Assembly: GCA_944989445.1 (NCBI GenBank)
Contig: CALYLW010000067.1
Location: 1,533,905-1,597,904 of the forward strand
DNA: 64,000 nucleotides
Direction: 5' to 3'
From: Ampullaceana balthica
Lineage: Eukaryota; Mollusca; Gastropoda; Lymnaeidae
Shown: one piece after another, positions 49,005 through 61,134 of the stretch
How positions within the stretch are numbered: the stretch's first letter is position 1
Layout of the letters: each line of letters starts with the position of its first letter
The notes under the pieces: model-generated
What the model was told of the DNA's origin: nothing
Databases searched by the model: none
The model's input: the letters and a program-made list of their open reading frames with translations, nothing else
Translations under genes and position numbers: made by a program

Positions 49005-49435
49005 ATTTCTGCACCAGTTCATTTTAACACGAGCTTATTTTGACATCAGTTCATTTTGAGACCAGTTCATTTCTGCACCACTTAATTTTGACACGAGCTT
49101 ATTTCGACACCAGTTCATTTTGAGACCAGTTAATTTAACACCAGTTAATTTTGACACGAGCTTATTTCGACACCAGTTCATTTTAACATGAACTTATTTT
49201 GACATCAGTTCATTTTGAGACCAGTTCATTTAACACCAGTTAATTTTGACACGAGCTTATTTCGACACCTGTTCATTTTAACACGAGCTTATTTTGACAT
49301 CAGTTCATGTTTAAACCAGTTCATTTTGAGACCAGTTCATTTTGAAACGAGCTTATTTCGACACCTGTTCATTTTAACACGAGCTTATTTTGACATCAGT
49401 TCATTTTGAGGCCAGATCATTTTGACACCTGGTCA
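49005..49435. repeat. Compound repeat of 'ccagttcattttgaga / acgagcttattttgaca'
   Basis: Units of about 17-18 bp combine into higher-order blocks of about 105-120 bp. Confidence 0.85.
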
Positions 49436-50030
49436 TACGCGTCAAATTCAAAGTTTGGACGATCTTTTTATTTTTTATTTATTAAAGATACTTGTATTGT
49501 TTGTGCATGTTGTATTAACTTTAACACACCACATGTGACTATTATTTTTATCATGGATTTTACAAATCTTGCTTGCTAAATAGCGCTAGACGCAATACAA
49601 ATGTGACCTTGATGTAAGCAGCGTCTATACTTGATTATGCCATGTAACTAAATATTGATTACGTCATTACAATTTCAGTTCATGTATTTTCCTACATCAC
49701 TCTAAGTACTTACTAATCTCTAGCAACTACCAGCATCAACCAGTTCATCGGAAATCAATGTTACCAGACTTGATGTATGTAAATAGTGTTTCATAAAGGA
49801 ACAATTTATTGTACACACTTAGTACTTGGCATATAATAAATAATATATAATTCAATATTCAAAGTGTATGTAACAAACAAATCAGTAAATGAAAAGTAAT
49901 AAGACAAAAGCAATGCAGCAATTTATTTCAAGGAAAGACTATTTTAACATGGCTAACATCTTAAGTTGCTAAACGTTTTTTCAGTCCTTAGCATTGCCCA
50001 GTCGATAACAACTATTCTTAGTTACGAATA
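49436..50030. other. AT-rich spacer
   Basis: Nothing recognised. Confidence 0.35.
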
Positions 50031-50034
50031 TCGC

Positions 50035-53000
50035 TCAGTCCCCCACATCTCTTGTTAGTTACGTAACATCTCTCAGTCCCACACATCTCTTGTTAGTTAC
50101 GTAACATTATTCAGTCCTAAACATCTCTTGTTAGTTACGTAACATCTCTCAGTCCCCCACATGTCTTGTTAGTTACGTAACATCTCTCAGTCCCCAACAC
50201 CTCTTGTTAGTTACGTAACATCGCTCAGTCCCCAACATCTCTTGTTAGTTACGTAACATCGCTCAGTCCCCGACATCTCTTGTTAGTTACGTAACATCTC
50301 TCAGTCCCACACATCTCTTGTTAGTTACGTTACATCTCTCAGTCACCCACATCTCTTGTAGGTTACGTTACATCTCTCAGTCCCCCACATCTCTTGTTAG
50401 TTACGTTACATCTCTCAGTCCCCCACATCTCTTGTCAGTTACGTAACATCTCTCAGTCCCCGACATCTCTTGTTAGTTACGTTACATCTCTCAGTCCCCC
50501 ACATCTCTTGTCAGTTATGTTACATCGCTTAGTCCCCGACATCTCTTGTCAGTTACGTAACATCTCTCAGTCCCCGACATCTCTTGCTAGTTACGTAACA
50601 TCTCTCAGTCCCCCACATCTCTTGTCAGTCCCCGACATCTCTTGTTAGTTACGTTACATCTCACAGTCCCCAACATCTCTTGTTAGTTACGTAAGATCTC
50701 TCAGTCCCCGACATCTCTTGTTAGTTGCGTAAGATCACTCAGTCCCCCACATCTCTTGTCAGTTACGTTACATCGCTCAGTCCCCCACATCTCTTGTTAG
50801 TTATGAAACATCTCTCAGTCCCCCACATCTCTTGTTAGTTATGAAACATCTCTCAGTCCCCCACATCTCTTGTTAGTTACGAAACATCTATCAGTCCCCC
50901 ACATCTCTTGTTAGTTACGTTACATCTCTCAGTCCCCCACATCTCTTGTTAGTTACGTTAATGCTCTCAGTCCCCCACATCTCTTGTCAATTACGTAACA
51001 TCTCTCAGTCCCCCACATCTCTTGTCAGTTACGTTACATCTTTCAGTCCCCCACATCTCTTGTTAGTTACGTTACATCTCTCAGTCCCCCACATCTCTTG
51101 TAGGTTACGTTACATCTCTCAGTCCCCCACATCTCTTGTTAGTTACGTTAATGCTCTCAGTCCCCCACATCTCTTGTCAATTACGTAACATCTCTCGGTC
51201 CCCGACATCTCTTGTTAGTTACGTAACATCGCTCAGTCCCCGACATCTCTTGTTAGTTACGTAACATCGCTCAGTCACCGACATCTCTTGTCAGTTACGT
51301 TACATCTCTCAGTCCCCTACATCTCTTGTCAGTTACGTTACATCTCTAAGTCCCCGACATCTCTTGTTAGTTACGTAACATCTCTCAGTCCCCCACATCT
51401 CTTGTCATTTACGTAAGATCTCTCAGTCCCCCACATCTGTCAGTTACGTTACTTCTCTCAGTCCCCGACATCTCTTGTCAGTTACGTCAGATCTCTCAGT
51501 CCCCCACATCTCTTGTCAGTTACGTAACATCTCTCAGTCCCACACATCTCTTGTCAGTTACGTAAGATCTCTCAGTCCCCAACATCTCTTGTTAGTTACG
51601 TAACATCGCTCAGCCCCCGACATCTCTTGTCAATTACGTTACATCTCTCAGTCCCCCACATCTCTTGTCAGTTACGTTACATCTCTCAGTCCCCGACATT
51701 TCTTGTTAGTTACGTAACATCTCTCAGTCCCCCACATGTCTTGTTAGTTACGTAACATCTCTCAGTCACCCACATCTCTTGTAGGTTACGTTACATCTCT
51801 CAGTCCCCCACATCTCTTGTTAGTTACGTTACATCTCTCAGTCCCCCACATCTCTTGTCAGTTACGTAACATCTCTCAGTCCCCGACATCTCTTGTTAGT
51901 TACGTTACATCTCTCAGTCCCCCACATCTCTTGTCAGTTATGTTACATCGCTTAGTCCCCGACATCTCTTGTCAGTTACGTAACATCTCTCAGTCCCCGA
52001 CATCTCTTGCTAGTTACGTAACATCTCTCAGTCCCCCACATCTCTTGTCAGTCCCCGACATCTCTTGTTAGTTACGTTACATCTCACAGTCCCCAACATC
52101 TCTTGTTAGTTACGTAAGATCTCTCAGTCCCCGACATCTCTTGTTAGTTGCGTAAGATCACTCAGTCCCCCACATCTCTTGTCAGTTACGTTACATCGCT
52201 CAGTCCCCCACATCTCTTGTTAGTTATGAAACATCTCTCAGTCCCCCACATCTCTTGTTAGTTATGAAACATCTCTCAGTCCCCCACATCTCTTGTTAGT
52301 TACGAAACATCTATCAGTCCCCCACATCTCTTGTTAGTTACGTTACATCTCTCAGTCCCCCACATCTCTTGTTAGTTACGTTAATGCTCTCAGTCCCCCA
52401 CATCTCTTGTCAATTACGTAACATCTCTCAGTCCCCCACATCTCTTGTCAGTTACGTTACATCTTTCAGTCCCCCACATCTCTTGTTAGTTACGTTACAT
52501 CTCTCAGTCCCCCACATCTCTTGTAGGTTACGTTACATCTCTCAGTCCCCCACATCTCTTGTTAGTTACGTTAATGCTCTCAGTCCCCCACATCTCTTGT
52601 CAATTACGTAACATCTCTCGGTCCCCGACATCTCTTGTTAGTTACGTAACATCGCTCAGTCCCCGACATCTCTTGTTAGTTACGTAACATCGCTCAGTCA
52701 CCGACATCTCTTGTCAGTTACGTTACATCTCTCAGTCCCCTACATCTCTTGTCAGTTACGTTACATCTCTAAGTCCCCGACATCTCTTGTTAGTTACGTA
52801 ACATCTCTCAGTCCCCCACATCTCTTGTCATTTACGTAAGATCTCTCAGTCCCCCACATCTGTCAGTTACGTTACTTCTCTCAGTCCCCGACATCTCTTG
52901 TCAGTTACGTCAGATCTCTCAGTCCCCCACATCTCTTGTCAGTTACGTAACATCTTTCAGTCCCCCACATCTCTTTTCAGTTACGTTACATCGCTCAGTC

Positions 53001-53575
53001 CCCGACATCTCTTGTCAGTTACGTAACATCTCTCAGTCCCTGACATCTCTTGTTAGTTACGTAACATCGCTCAGTCCCCGACATCTCTTGTTAGTTACGT
53101 AACATCGCTCAGCCCCCGACATCTCTTGTCAATTACGTTACATCTCTCAGTCCCCCACATCTCTTGTCAGTTACGTTACATCTCTCAGTCCCCGACATTT
53201 CTTGTTAGTTACGTAACATCTCTCAGTCCCCCACATCTCTTGTCAGTTACGTTACATCTCTCAGTCCCCGACATCTCTTGTTAGTTACGTAACATCTCTC
53301 AGTCCCCCACATCTCTTGTCAGTTACGTTACATCGCTCAGTCCCCGACATCTCTTGTTAGTTACGAAACATCTCTCAGTCCCCCCACATCTCTTGTCAGT
53401 TACGTTACATCTCTCAGTCCCCTACATCTCTTGTTAGTTACGTAAGATCTCTCAGTCCCCGACATCTCTTGTTAGTTGCGTAAGATCTCTCAGTCCCCCA
53501 CATCTCTTGTCAGTTACGTTACATCTCTCAGTCCCCCACATCTCTTGTTAGTTACGTAACACCCCTCAGTCCCTA
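50035..53575. repeat. 38-bp satellite, about 93 copies, with a duplicated 1.2-kb block
   Basis: Unit acatctctcagtcccccaca plus tctcttgttagttacgta. Variant positions (ccccc/ccccg, ttagt/tcagt, gta/gtt) allow blocks to be followed: 50331-51531 reappears at 51754-52954, an offset of 1423 bp, with no difference in the parts I compared. This is the longest array in the window. Confidence 0.95.
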
Positions 53576-53580
53576 ACAAC

Positions 53581-54050
53581 TCGACCCCAAACTTTGCCCT
53601 ACCTGGCTGAGCACGGCAGACGGTGTAGTGAAAGGTCATCAAACCTACAGGGGCTAGGAAAATACGGGTGTTGGGGGATGGGAGGGGTATGTGGAGGCTG
53701 ATTACGTCACAAACAATCATTAGAATTATCATTCATGGAAACAAACAATCATGGAAACTAACCATCATGGGGCAAACAATCAATCATGAAAACAAACAAT
53801 CAATCATGAAAATAAATTATCAGGAAAAGAAACAATCATGAAAAAAGCATGACCATGAGGACCAAAAAAATCATAGGAAAAAAATATATGGAAAAGACAA
53901 CCCTAAGGACAAACAATTATGAGAACAAAATTTCATGGCACCGATGTTAATTGAACAAACATTTATTGGAGCATGGTACACAAAACAATTTACTGTAAGA
54001 AACTAATATTCATCCATTAATTATCCTGAACGAAATCTTAAACTGTTAGT
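53581..54050. other. Short unique island then 'acaaacaatcatggaaa'-type repeats
   Basis: 53581-53715 is non-repetitive and contains a weak candidate exon on the minus strand (see findings). From 53715 to about 53930 there are degenerate 'aacaaacaatcatgaaaa' repeats. Confidence 0.45.
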
Positions 54051-54059
54051 TGGTGGAAG

Positions 54060-54385
54060 GTAAGGGGGGGTCTGCTACCCCTAATAACGGTGGCGAAGCA
54101 AGGTCTGAACCACCAGGGGCGTGTAAGGGCGGGCTCTTCTACCCCTAATCACGGTGGCGAAACAAGGGTCTGAACCACCTGGGGCGTGTAAGGGCGGGCT
54201 TTGCTACCCCTAATCACAGTGGCGAATCAAAGTTTAGAACCATCACGGGCAGGTAAGGGAGGGCTTTGCTACCCCTAATCACGGTGGCGAATCAAGGTTT
54301 AGAACCACCAGGGGCGGGTAAGGGCGGGCTCTGCTACCCCTAATCACGGTGGCGAATCAAGGTTTAGAACCAGCAGGGGCGGGTC
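54060..54385. repeat. 65-bp tandem repeat, 5 copies
   Basis: 'tacccctaatcacggtggcg' occurs at 54076, 54140, 54205, 54270 and 54335. Confidence 0.92.
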
Positions 54386-54389
54386 AACA

Positions 54390-55300
54390 TTTTTTGCAAT
54401 CCCGGACTAAAAGCAACTCCAAAATTTTCCGAAACTGCTGCCCCCAATACTGTGTCCCCAGGGGCTAACAGCTCCCCCTCACCACCGCACTCTAGTTCCA
54501 CCCTCCACAGGACTCAAGTGAGAAATGAAGTTTCCCAAAGTTTTATTCCAAAACGTTACAATAACATTTCAGAACTCAATCGGACATCTCCGCTACAAAC
54601 TGAACATTTAAATTATTCAGACATCATTGGGAAATACACGAGAGGCAGACACAGAATATCAGCGACCTGCTACAAGCGAGGGAACAGAACCTCGGCTCAC
54701 TTGAAGGAGGTCGGGCTTAGAGCTGCACAGAACTGGCTTAGTGATACATCCGTTTTTATTAAGCCCTCCAGTCAGCACTCCACGGCCCCCCCCCACCCCC
54801 GTCCTCACCTAGTTCTTCTCCCCCAGAATATTGCAGGCCCTTTCTGTCAGTGCCGCCAAAATTTAATCTGATTGGATATCAACGGGGCTAGGCAGTCACA
54901 CATCAGACTGTCCACGGGGAGATGACGTCACAAAATCCCAATCGATGGTGAGCACTTCCGGGATTTAAGAGCGATTGGTCCTTTTGATTGAGTTTAAGAA
55001 ATTTAATGGAAGTAAAACGCACCGAGAGAATGAAAAATAATACACGATAAATCCCTACGAAACAAAGAGCTGTTATTTAAAGGATATCCCGAAAACAAGA
55101 TAAAAAAATTAATATAGAAAATATTATAAGGAAGTCTGCGATAAATGACATTTTCTCACCACCCCCACCTACAAACATTGTTTTCGCTGTGTTGCCTTGC
55201 CGTCTAAAAGAAAAGAAGTAAAATGGCTACCCATTAATTAAAAAAAAATCTCTTATATTTGTGAAAGCATTCACGTATTATGCGTGTTGTAATTTATATT
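54390..55300. other. Unique DNA with an unassigned 140-codon ORF
   Basis: The plus-strand ORF 54452-54871 has ordinary composition and is not in a repeat, but it has no motif I recognise, no close splice context and no conservation that I can test. It could be chance. Confidence 0.2.
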
Positions 55301-55303
55301 TAA

Positions 55304-55924
55304 ACGAGCAACAAAGCCCGTCCAAGGACCTTCCGCAACCGTACGGTGGCATGTTGTAACTCCCCTCCAACAGCCGTCTCGACCACGTCAAAAATACTAT
55401 TCATTATAGTTAAAATAAATAACTCGTAAAAACAGAGCCTTTGACTATAAATCAAAACGCGCATAACTCAAAATAAAGTCTTGGAAGAAATACTGCACCA
55501 AAAATAACTCGTTTTGAACGTCCGCGTAAACGTGTTCAATATGATTGGCTGTTGGAGTCATGTGTGTTTGAGGAACCAATCGCTATAGATGACGGGACAG
55601 AACATTGCCTTTTATTAAATAGGAGATAACTCATTCTTGGACATCCTATATAATAAAAGGCAATGTTATGTGCGATCATCGATAGCGATTGGTCACTCAA
55701 AGACATATGACTCCTACAGCCAATCGCTAGCGGAGAAAAAATAAATAAATAATTGAAACATGGAACACATTTACGCGGACGTTCAAAACGAGTTATTTTT
55801 TGGTGTTTTTTGTTTGTTTTTGGTAATCATTTATTACTGTGCTCCCATCTTGAAGTGTGTCACTCCTAGACAACATGCCACCGAAACGGTGGCGGAATGT
55901 CCTTGGACGAGCTTTGTTGCTCGT
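55304..55924. mobile_element. Fold-back element with long inverted arms
   Basis: Outer arms: ACGAGCAACAAAGC and 'cgtccaaggac' with 'ggtggcatgttgt' (55304-55358) mirror 55872-55924. Inner arms: 'aataactcgttttgaacgtc', 'gattggctgttggagtcat', 'accaatcgctat' and 'acattgccttttatta' (about 55498-55620) mirror about 55648-55805. The centre is about 30 bp. No clear target duplication. Confidence 0.8.
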
Positions 55925-56494
55925 AAAATAATAAAAGCACACTTAGATCTTTAAAAAAAAATTACTCCGTTTTCAACAAGGTAGAGTTCCCTAATGTTAG
56001 CCCAAAATTTACGAAGTATATACTACACCTGGTAGTATAAGGCTAACAAAGGAACTTCACCTCATTTCACCATAACACATTCTCTTAAATAAAGAACCCA
56101 TCTATGTATCGAAGCTCTTAACTGTGCCCCCACTCCAGTGCTATTCATGTACGTTTCAAGCCTGTACATTAAACACATTTTTTTTAACGAGAACTTGCTG
56201 AAATGTAATACTGCTGCTCTCGGCGACATAGCTAAGAAAACTCCTCTTAGTCACGGCTCAGTGAACCAAATAGTGTCACGGAACATCTACCAATAAATCG
56301 TCTCAGTAATAACAAAAGCATTTCGGAACATCAGCCAACATTGAGCCGCCTGTTCATAGATCATAGCTCAGGGCACTGCCGTAAATAAAATGACAAGTTA
56401 CGAAAATGACTCGAGTTCAACTCCCGCCCGGAGGCCAAAGTACTTGATAATAAAATATATATAATGATTGATCGCGCTAAATTAAAAACTGCGC

Positions 56495-56790
56495 CTTGTC
56501 TTATCTATACAGATGCTCCATCTATTTCTATACTGAATATTAATGCGTCCTACGTTCTGTTAAGAACATATTGGCAAGTGACGCAGCGTTCACAGGCCAC
56601 GACTTTGAGGGACCGCGTTATTCTCAGCCGCCTTTGTTTCCTTAACTAGTATCAGTTACCCATTCGGAACTGGGTGGACTCAGGGACACCCTTGGTTCCG
56701 GGAACAAATCCCTGCGTTTACGGAGATTCGAACCCGTGGCCCTCAGTACGCCAGCCAAGCGCGCATGCCACCTGCGCCACTAGGTTAAAT
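56495..56790 (-). mobile_element. tRNA-derived SINE (family 1), second copy
   Basis: B box (reverse) at about 56725-56735 (ggagattcgaaccc), head ending near 56785, body matching 4820-4990 ('ttggcaagtgacgcagcgtt', 'gtggactcagggacaccctt'). The 3' hairpin at 56515-56555 has decayed. Confidence 0.78.
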
Positions 56791-56940
56791 GTTAAAAAAT
56801 AAAATCCTTGGTTGATACTACACATAATTTTCATCGTGATTGGCGCTACAGACCATGTGGCGCCCAGACCTGCACCACCAAATTCTTCCATTCGGATGTA
56901 TCCTCGGCTTTTTGCCTCCGTGATCAGACGTCATCGAGGT

Positions 56941-57837
56941 TAGGCCTGTCAACGGGTACCCGGGACCCGGGTACCCGTTGCCGTGAGATTACCCGGGTAG
57001 TAAAATTCCGCCCGGGTACCCGTGAAAATGTGGCTTCAATGTCTATATTAGCCAAACTTCGGCTGGCATGCGCCTTTTTTGTGTTTAATTTACGGCTCGT
57101 GAAACAATTTACATGTATGAAATGTAAATTTTTGTTTCAAATCTATGATGTGAAATACATCTAAGGAGAAGTATCTGCTGTCAACGGGATTTTAATAATA
57201 CACCAAAATGTGTACGTTTTTAAAGTCAATAAATTAGTTACTAACAGTGTAAGATGGATAAGGGCCCGTTCATAAATGGCGTTATGCACCTAGGGGAGGA
57301 GGGGGTCACACATTTGTGACGAGGGGGAGGGATTTTGTTTAAGAATAAATGTGACGTCACATCAAAATGCGCAACTTAAAATAAAAGTTCCAATGAAATA
57401 TTTGATTGCTCACAAGTTATTTAATGACGTTTTACATGGATTTAAGCGTGTACCGATTTCAAATTAAATACAAAATTAAATGACAATTAAGTTATTTGAA
57501 ACATGCTCATTTTCAAAAAGGAAGTACGGCTTTTATGGGAGGGGGCCGCAAAGATTTGTGACGTCATACTGGAGGGGGCTCTAACTTTTTGTGACAACCT
57601 GTGACGGGGGGGGGGTAAAAATCGGCCAAAATCGCTTGACGTTATTTATGTACGGTCCCTAAGACGTCGGACGTGTGGCTACTGTATGAAATGAGGTGCA
57701 TGGAAGGTGGCTAGGTAGCATAGTATAGCGGTCATGACGGGGAAAATTATGTGATGTTTCGATCGGGTAATCCGGGTACCCGTTCGAAATTTGGACGGGT
57801 ACCCGGGCAGCATTTTTCAACAATATTGACAGCCCTA
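56941..57837. mobile_element. hAT-type non-autonomous element with CGGGTACCCG-rich ends
   Basis: Ends TAGGCCTGTCAACGGGTACC and, reversed, TAGGGCTGTCAATATTG. Identical 8-bp flanks atcgaggt at 56933-56940 and 57838-57845. Subterminal palindromes 'cgggtacccg' occur several times near both ends. A Harbinger-like MITE is nested at 57262-57659. The flanking site lies in a 50-bp repeat that continues at 57838-57990. Confidence 0.88.
57262..57659. mobile_element. PIF/Harbinger (ISL2EU)-like MITE, copy 3
   Basis: 398 bp from GGGCCCGTTCATAAATGGCG to (reversed) GGGACCGTACATAAATAACG, flanked by TAA on both sides (57259-57261, 57660-57662). Full-length match to copy 1. Confidence 0.85.
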
Positions 57838-57995
57838 ATCGAGGTGTAACTCCTCCTACATCGTCGGTCTGTCATCAGACGTCAAAGGGGTGTAACTGCT
57901 ACATCGTCGGTCTGTGATCAGACGTCATCGAGGTGTAACTCCTCCTACATCGTCGGTCCGTGATCAGGCGTCAACGAGGCGTAATTCCTTATACA
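57838..57995. repeat. About 50-bp tandem repeat ('ggtgtaactcctcctacatc / gtcggtctgtgatcagacgt')
   Basis: Three copies here, with a partial copy at 56917-56940 on the other side of the hAT element. Confidence 0.8.
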
Positions 57996-58159
57996 TTGTC
58001 GATCCGTATCAGTCTCAGTTAGCGGAGATGTGTCCGAGTCACTTGTCTGTAAATCACTTTGACTCATCTATTATTCTACACCATCCCTAGTTAGGGTAAG
58101 GGTTAGCCTCAAACTGCAGGTTTGCATGACTTCCATTTTTCAACATTTTATTTTATTTA

Positions 58160-58305
58160 GTTTATAGATCTTGGTGTTCTCAAGATCTTGGTGTTCTCAA
58201 GATCTTGGTGTTCTCAATATCTTGGTGTTCTCAAGATCTTGGTGTTCTCAAGATCTTGGTGTTCTCAAGATCTTGGTGTTCTCAAGATCTTGGTGTTCTT
58301 AATTG
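58160..58305. repeat. 17-bp minisatellite, about 8 copies
   Basis: Unit gatcttggtgttctcaa, nearly perfect. Confidence 0.95.
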
Positions 58306-58594
58306 TTTTTGGTGAATTTGATTGAAGCATTCATACGTAATCGTTCCAAAAAACTTAAAAATCGAATTCCTAGGTTTTGTGGACATTTTAGTCATTCAAA
58401 TCATTTCTCCATGAGAATAGCCATGCGTGTCACTTCCTGAGAAGTTAGGAATTAATTTTGGAAACGAAACACCAATGACTCTCTGTGTAAGTGTCATAAA
58501 ACACCACTGAATCTGTGTTAATGTCATGAAACACCACTGACTCTTTGTGCTAGTGTCACAATAGCACTTTGTCTCTACAACAGTTTGTAAACAT

Positions 58595-59060
58595 ACAAGG
58601 ACCAACAATTGTCTGTAATACAAGGACCAACAATTGTCTGTAATACAAGGACCAACAATTGTCTGTGATACAAGAACCAACAATTGTCTGTAATACAAGA
58701 ACCAACAATGGTCTGTAATACAAGAACCAACAATGGTCTGTAATACAAGAACCAACAATTGTCTGTAATACAAGAACCAACAATGGTCTGTAATACAAGA
58801 ACCAACAATGGTCTGTAATACAAGGACCAACAATTGTCTGTAATACAAGAACCAACCATTGTCTGTAATACAAGAACCAACAATGGTCTGTAATACAAGG
58901 ACCAACAATGGTCTGTAATACAAGGACCAACAATTGTCTGTAATACAAGCCCCAACAATTGTCTGTAATACAAGTACCAACAATTGTCTGTAATACAAGA
59001 ACCAACAATTGTCTGTAATACAAGGACCAACAATGGTCTGTAATACAAGGACCAACAATC
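58595..59060. repeat. 25-bp minisatellite, about 18 copies
   Basis: Unit accaacaattgtctgtaata plus caagg, with aatt/aatg and agg/aga variants. The long minus-strand frames (LLVLVLQTIVGSCITD) are artefacts. Confidence 0.95.
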
Positions 59061-59875
59061 CCTCGGGTGCATGTCAGCCGGACTTTGCTCTCGTAAGAGT
59101 TTCTGGGCACGCGCCTCACCTTGCCGTAATGTTATTTACGGTAAGGGCTGACCAAAGAATTGAATGACAATTGCCGTGGTTAACCTCATAACAATAGCAA
59201 ACCCGTGGGCAAGGGAGGCCACCCGTAATGGTTTGCGGTCAGGGGTCTCGAGACAAAATGGCGGAACTAATTCAAACGAGTCGCTTCCCATAACAGTCTA
59301 GTTATCTCAGAGCTTGTCCCACAATTGAGAAGGAACGTTCAAAAGTGACGGTGTTCAGGAGGATAAAAACAAAGCGAAAACGCAACCAATTCAAGCGCGT
59401 ATCGTCAATCTCCAGAAAACTGGCAGCTTAGAAATAATACTTGTGTTAATCTTAGAATCGACGGCATGCAGCTCTGATATACGTCTTTTAATTATTCCTA
59501 TTTCATTGGTGCCTCAAATTACATAGTTCAAAGAAAGAAAGTAAAATTGGCTGGAAAGTAAAAAGCGTCAAGTGAACCAAAATGCCCACAATTTCCTACA
59601 ATAGCCCAACCCTAACAACGAAGCCATTCGGTCGAGTTATCTTTAAAAAAATTATCATTTTGGTTATTTAAATAAATAAATAAATAAATAAAAATAAATC
59701 AACAGAGATGGAAAAAAAAACTAAACATGCCTGATGGTCATGATATTTATGAAAAGTTTGACAAACAACTTATAAAATTGTGAATGAAGGATCATCTCGC
59801 TCTCCCTAACTATGCTTCTAAACGCCCCAAGATGGTTTCTTATTCAATTTTGTTTTCTTGTTCGTCTACAATAGC
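59061..59875. other. Unique DNA, nothing recognised
   Basis: A (AAAT)n run at 59670-59700. No coding signal. Confidence 0.35.
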
Positions 59876-59877
59876 GG

Positions 59878-59978
59878 TTTAGGGTTCATAGATTATGTTA
59901 GGGCTTATAGATTAAGACTGAGGTTATAGGTTAATATTGGGGTTAAAGGTTAAGAGTGGGGTTATAGGTTAATTTCAA
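59878..59978. repeat. About 21-bp repeat ('gggttataggttaatattgg')
   Basis: Four degenerate copies. Confidence 0.65.
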
Positions 59979-60104
59979 GGTGGGGGTGAGCGTCCCAAAC
60001 TCGTGTATCTATGCTGACATTGAGATCGTGGCAAGTTTTCTACAGGACGTACTGGAGTCTTTTTCTAAAAGTAGCTATCGCTCCATTCTAATGTTGCCAT
60101 GTAC

Positions 60105-60305
60105 CACGGATTCTCTGAACTTTTTTCATCTTTATACCGCAGATATTTTAGGCTTCTCTGAACTTTTATTTTTCATCTTTATACCACATATATTTTAGGC
60201 TCCTCTGAAATTTTTTCATCCTTATACCACATATATTTTAAGCCTCACTGAACTTTGAATATCCGTTATAACACAGATATTTTAGGCTTCTACGAACTTT
60301 GTACA
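60105..60305. repeat. About 45-50 bp tandem repeat ('ctttataccacatatatttt')
   Basis: Four units around 'cctctgaacttttttcatc'. Confidence 0.75.
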
Positions 60306-60309
60306 TCTG

Positions 60310-61065
60310 CCATACGGCGCAGTAAAATAAAATACGATCAAGCCTTGAAAACTGCTATCAACTATTATTGACGCCTGTTCCGTTGTTTTTCTTTGAACTC
60401 CTCTGCACCCAACCTCTCTTATCTCCCCTTTTTCGGTTGTGCCCCTTCCCAGCTTTCAAATTAAACTAGCCTCCCTTGTTTCATTGCCCCTGCCAGCGTC
60501 TCGCTCTTCTATGAAGTAGGGGACATAAATGGAGTTCAGAGAATTTTAAGGATGCACAGGAACCAAATGTTAGGCCGAGTTTGTTTTATTTTTGCGCACT
60601 CCGTAAATAGTTTTTTTTTAAACGGTGCGTAAAAATAGAAATCTTTAGATGAAATAATGAAGGTTTAATTTAAATTGTAATTACCAACATCCCTGGACCC
60701 GATACCTTTTTGAAATGGATTGGGAAAGCAAGCACCGAAGACGTGAAAAATGCCCTCTAATAAAAAACCAACTTTTCCATTAAGAGTACTTGAAGGTCTT
60801 TTGTTGCAGCCATTTTGTCGGCCAATTTGATGCTGTCAAAACGCGGACAAAGAACCCACGCGAGATAAGCAGAAATAAATGAGGAAGGAATGTTTACTAT
60901 GGAGGTGAAGTACTTAAATCTGGACGAGACAGTTTATGAACGTAACAGAATGCTGGCCAAGTAACACAAAGCTTGTATATGTGCTAGAGAAGTCAGTTTT
61001 TTAAAAGTATATCCAAATATTTTGAGCTCATTAAAAAAAAAGTTTATTATCCAGCTTGCTTGTCT
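60310..61065. other. Unique DNA, nothing recognised
   Basis: 60640-60900 is complex, non-repetitive sequence. No exon can be supported. Confidence 0.35.
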
Positions 61066-61069
61066 AGTC

Positions 61070-61125
<56 letters not shown>

Positions 61126-61131
61126 TGTGTG
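61070..61131. repeat. (GT)n microsatellite, about 30 repeats
   Basis: Uninterrupted until one 'gtttgt' near the right end. Confidence 0.97.
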
Positions 61132-61134
61132 CAT

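Noticed and set aside
53514..53732. Minus ORF starting MIILMIVCDVISL as signal peptide of the Ig gene
   Set aside because: The frame runs into the 38-bp satellite, the hydrophobic start is followed by 30 residues before the possible donor, and the donor is weak. Mentioned only as a candidate region.
54452..54871. 140-codon plus-strand ORF outside repeats
   Set aside because: No recognisable motif, no visible exon context; at this length in a mixed-composition region chance is plausible. Kept only as a low-confidence note.
58396..59119. Minus-strand ORFs up to 220 codons (LVLQTIVGSCITD repeats)
   Set aside because: Three frames of a 25-bp minisatellite, each open by chance.
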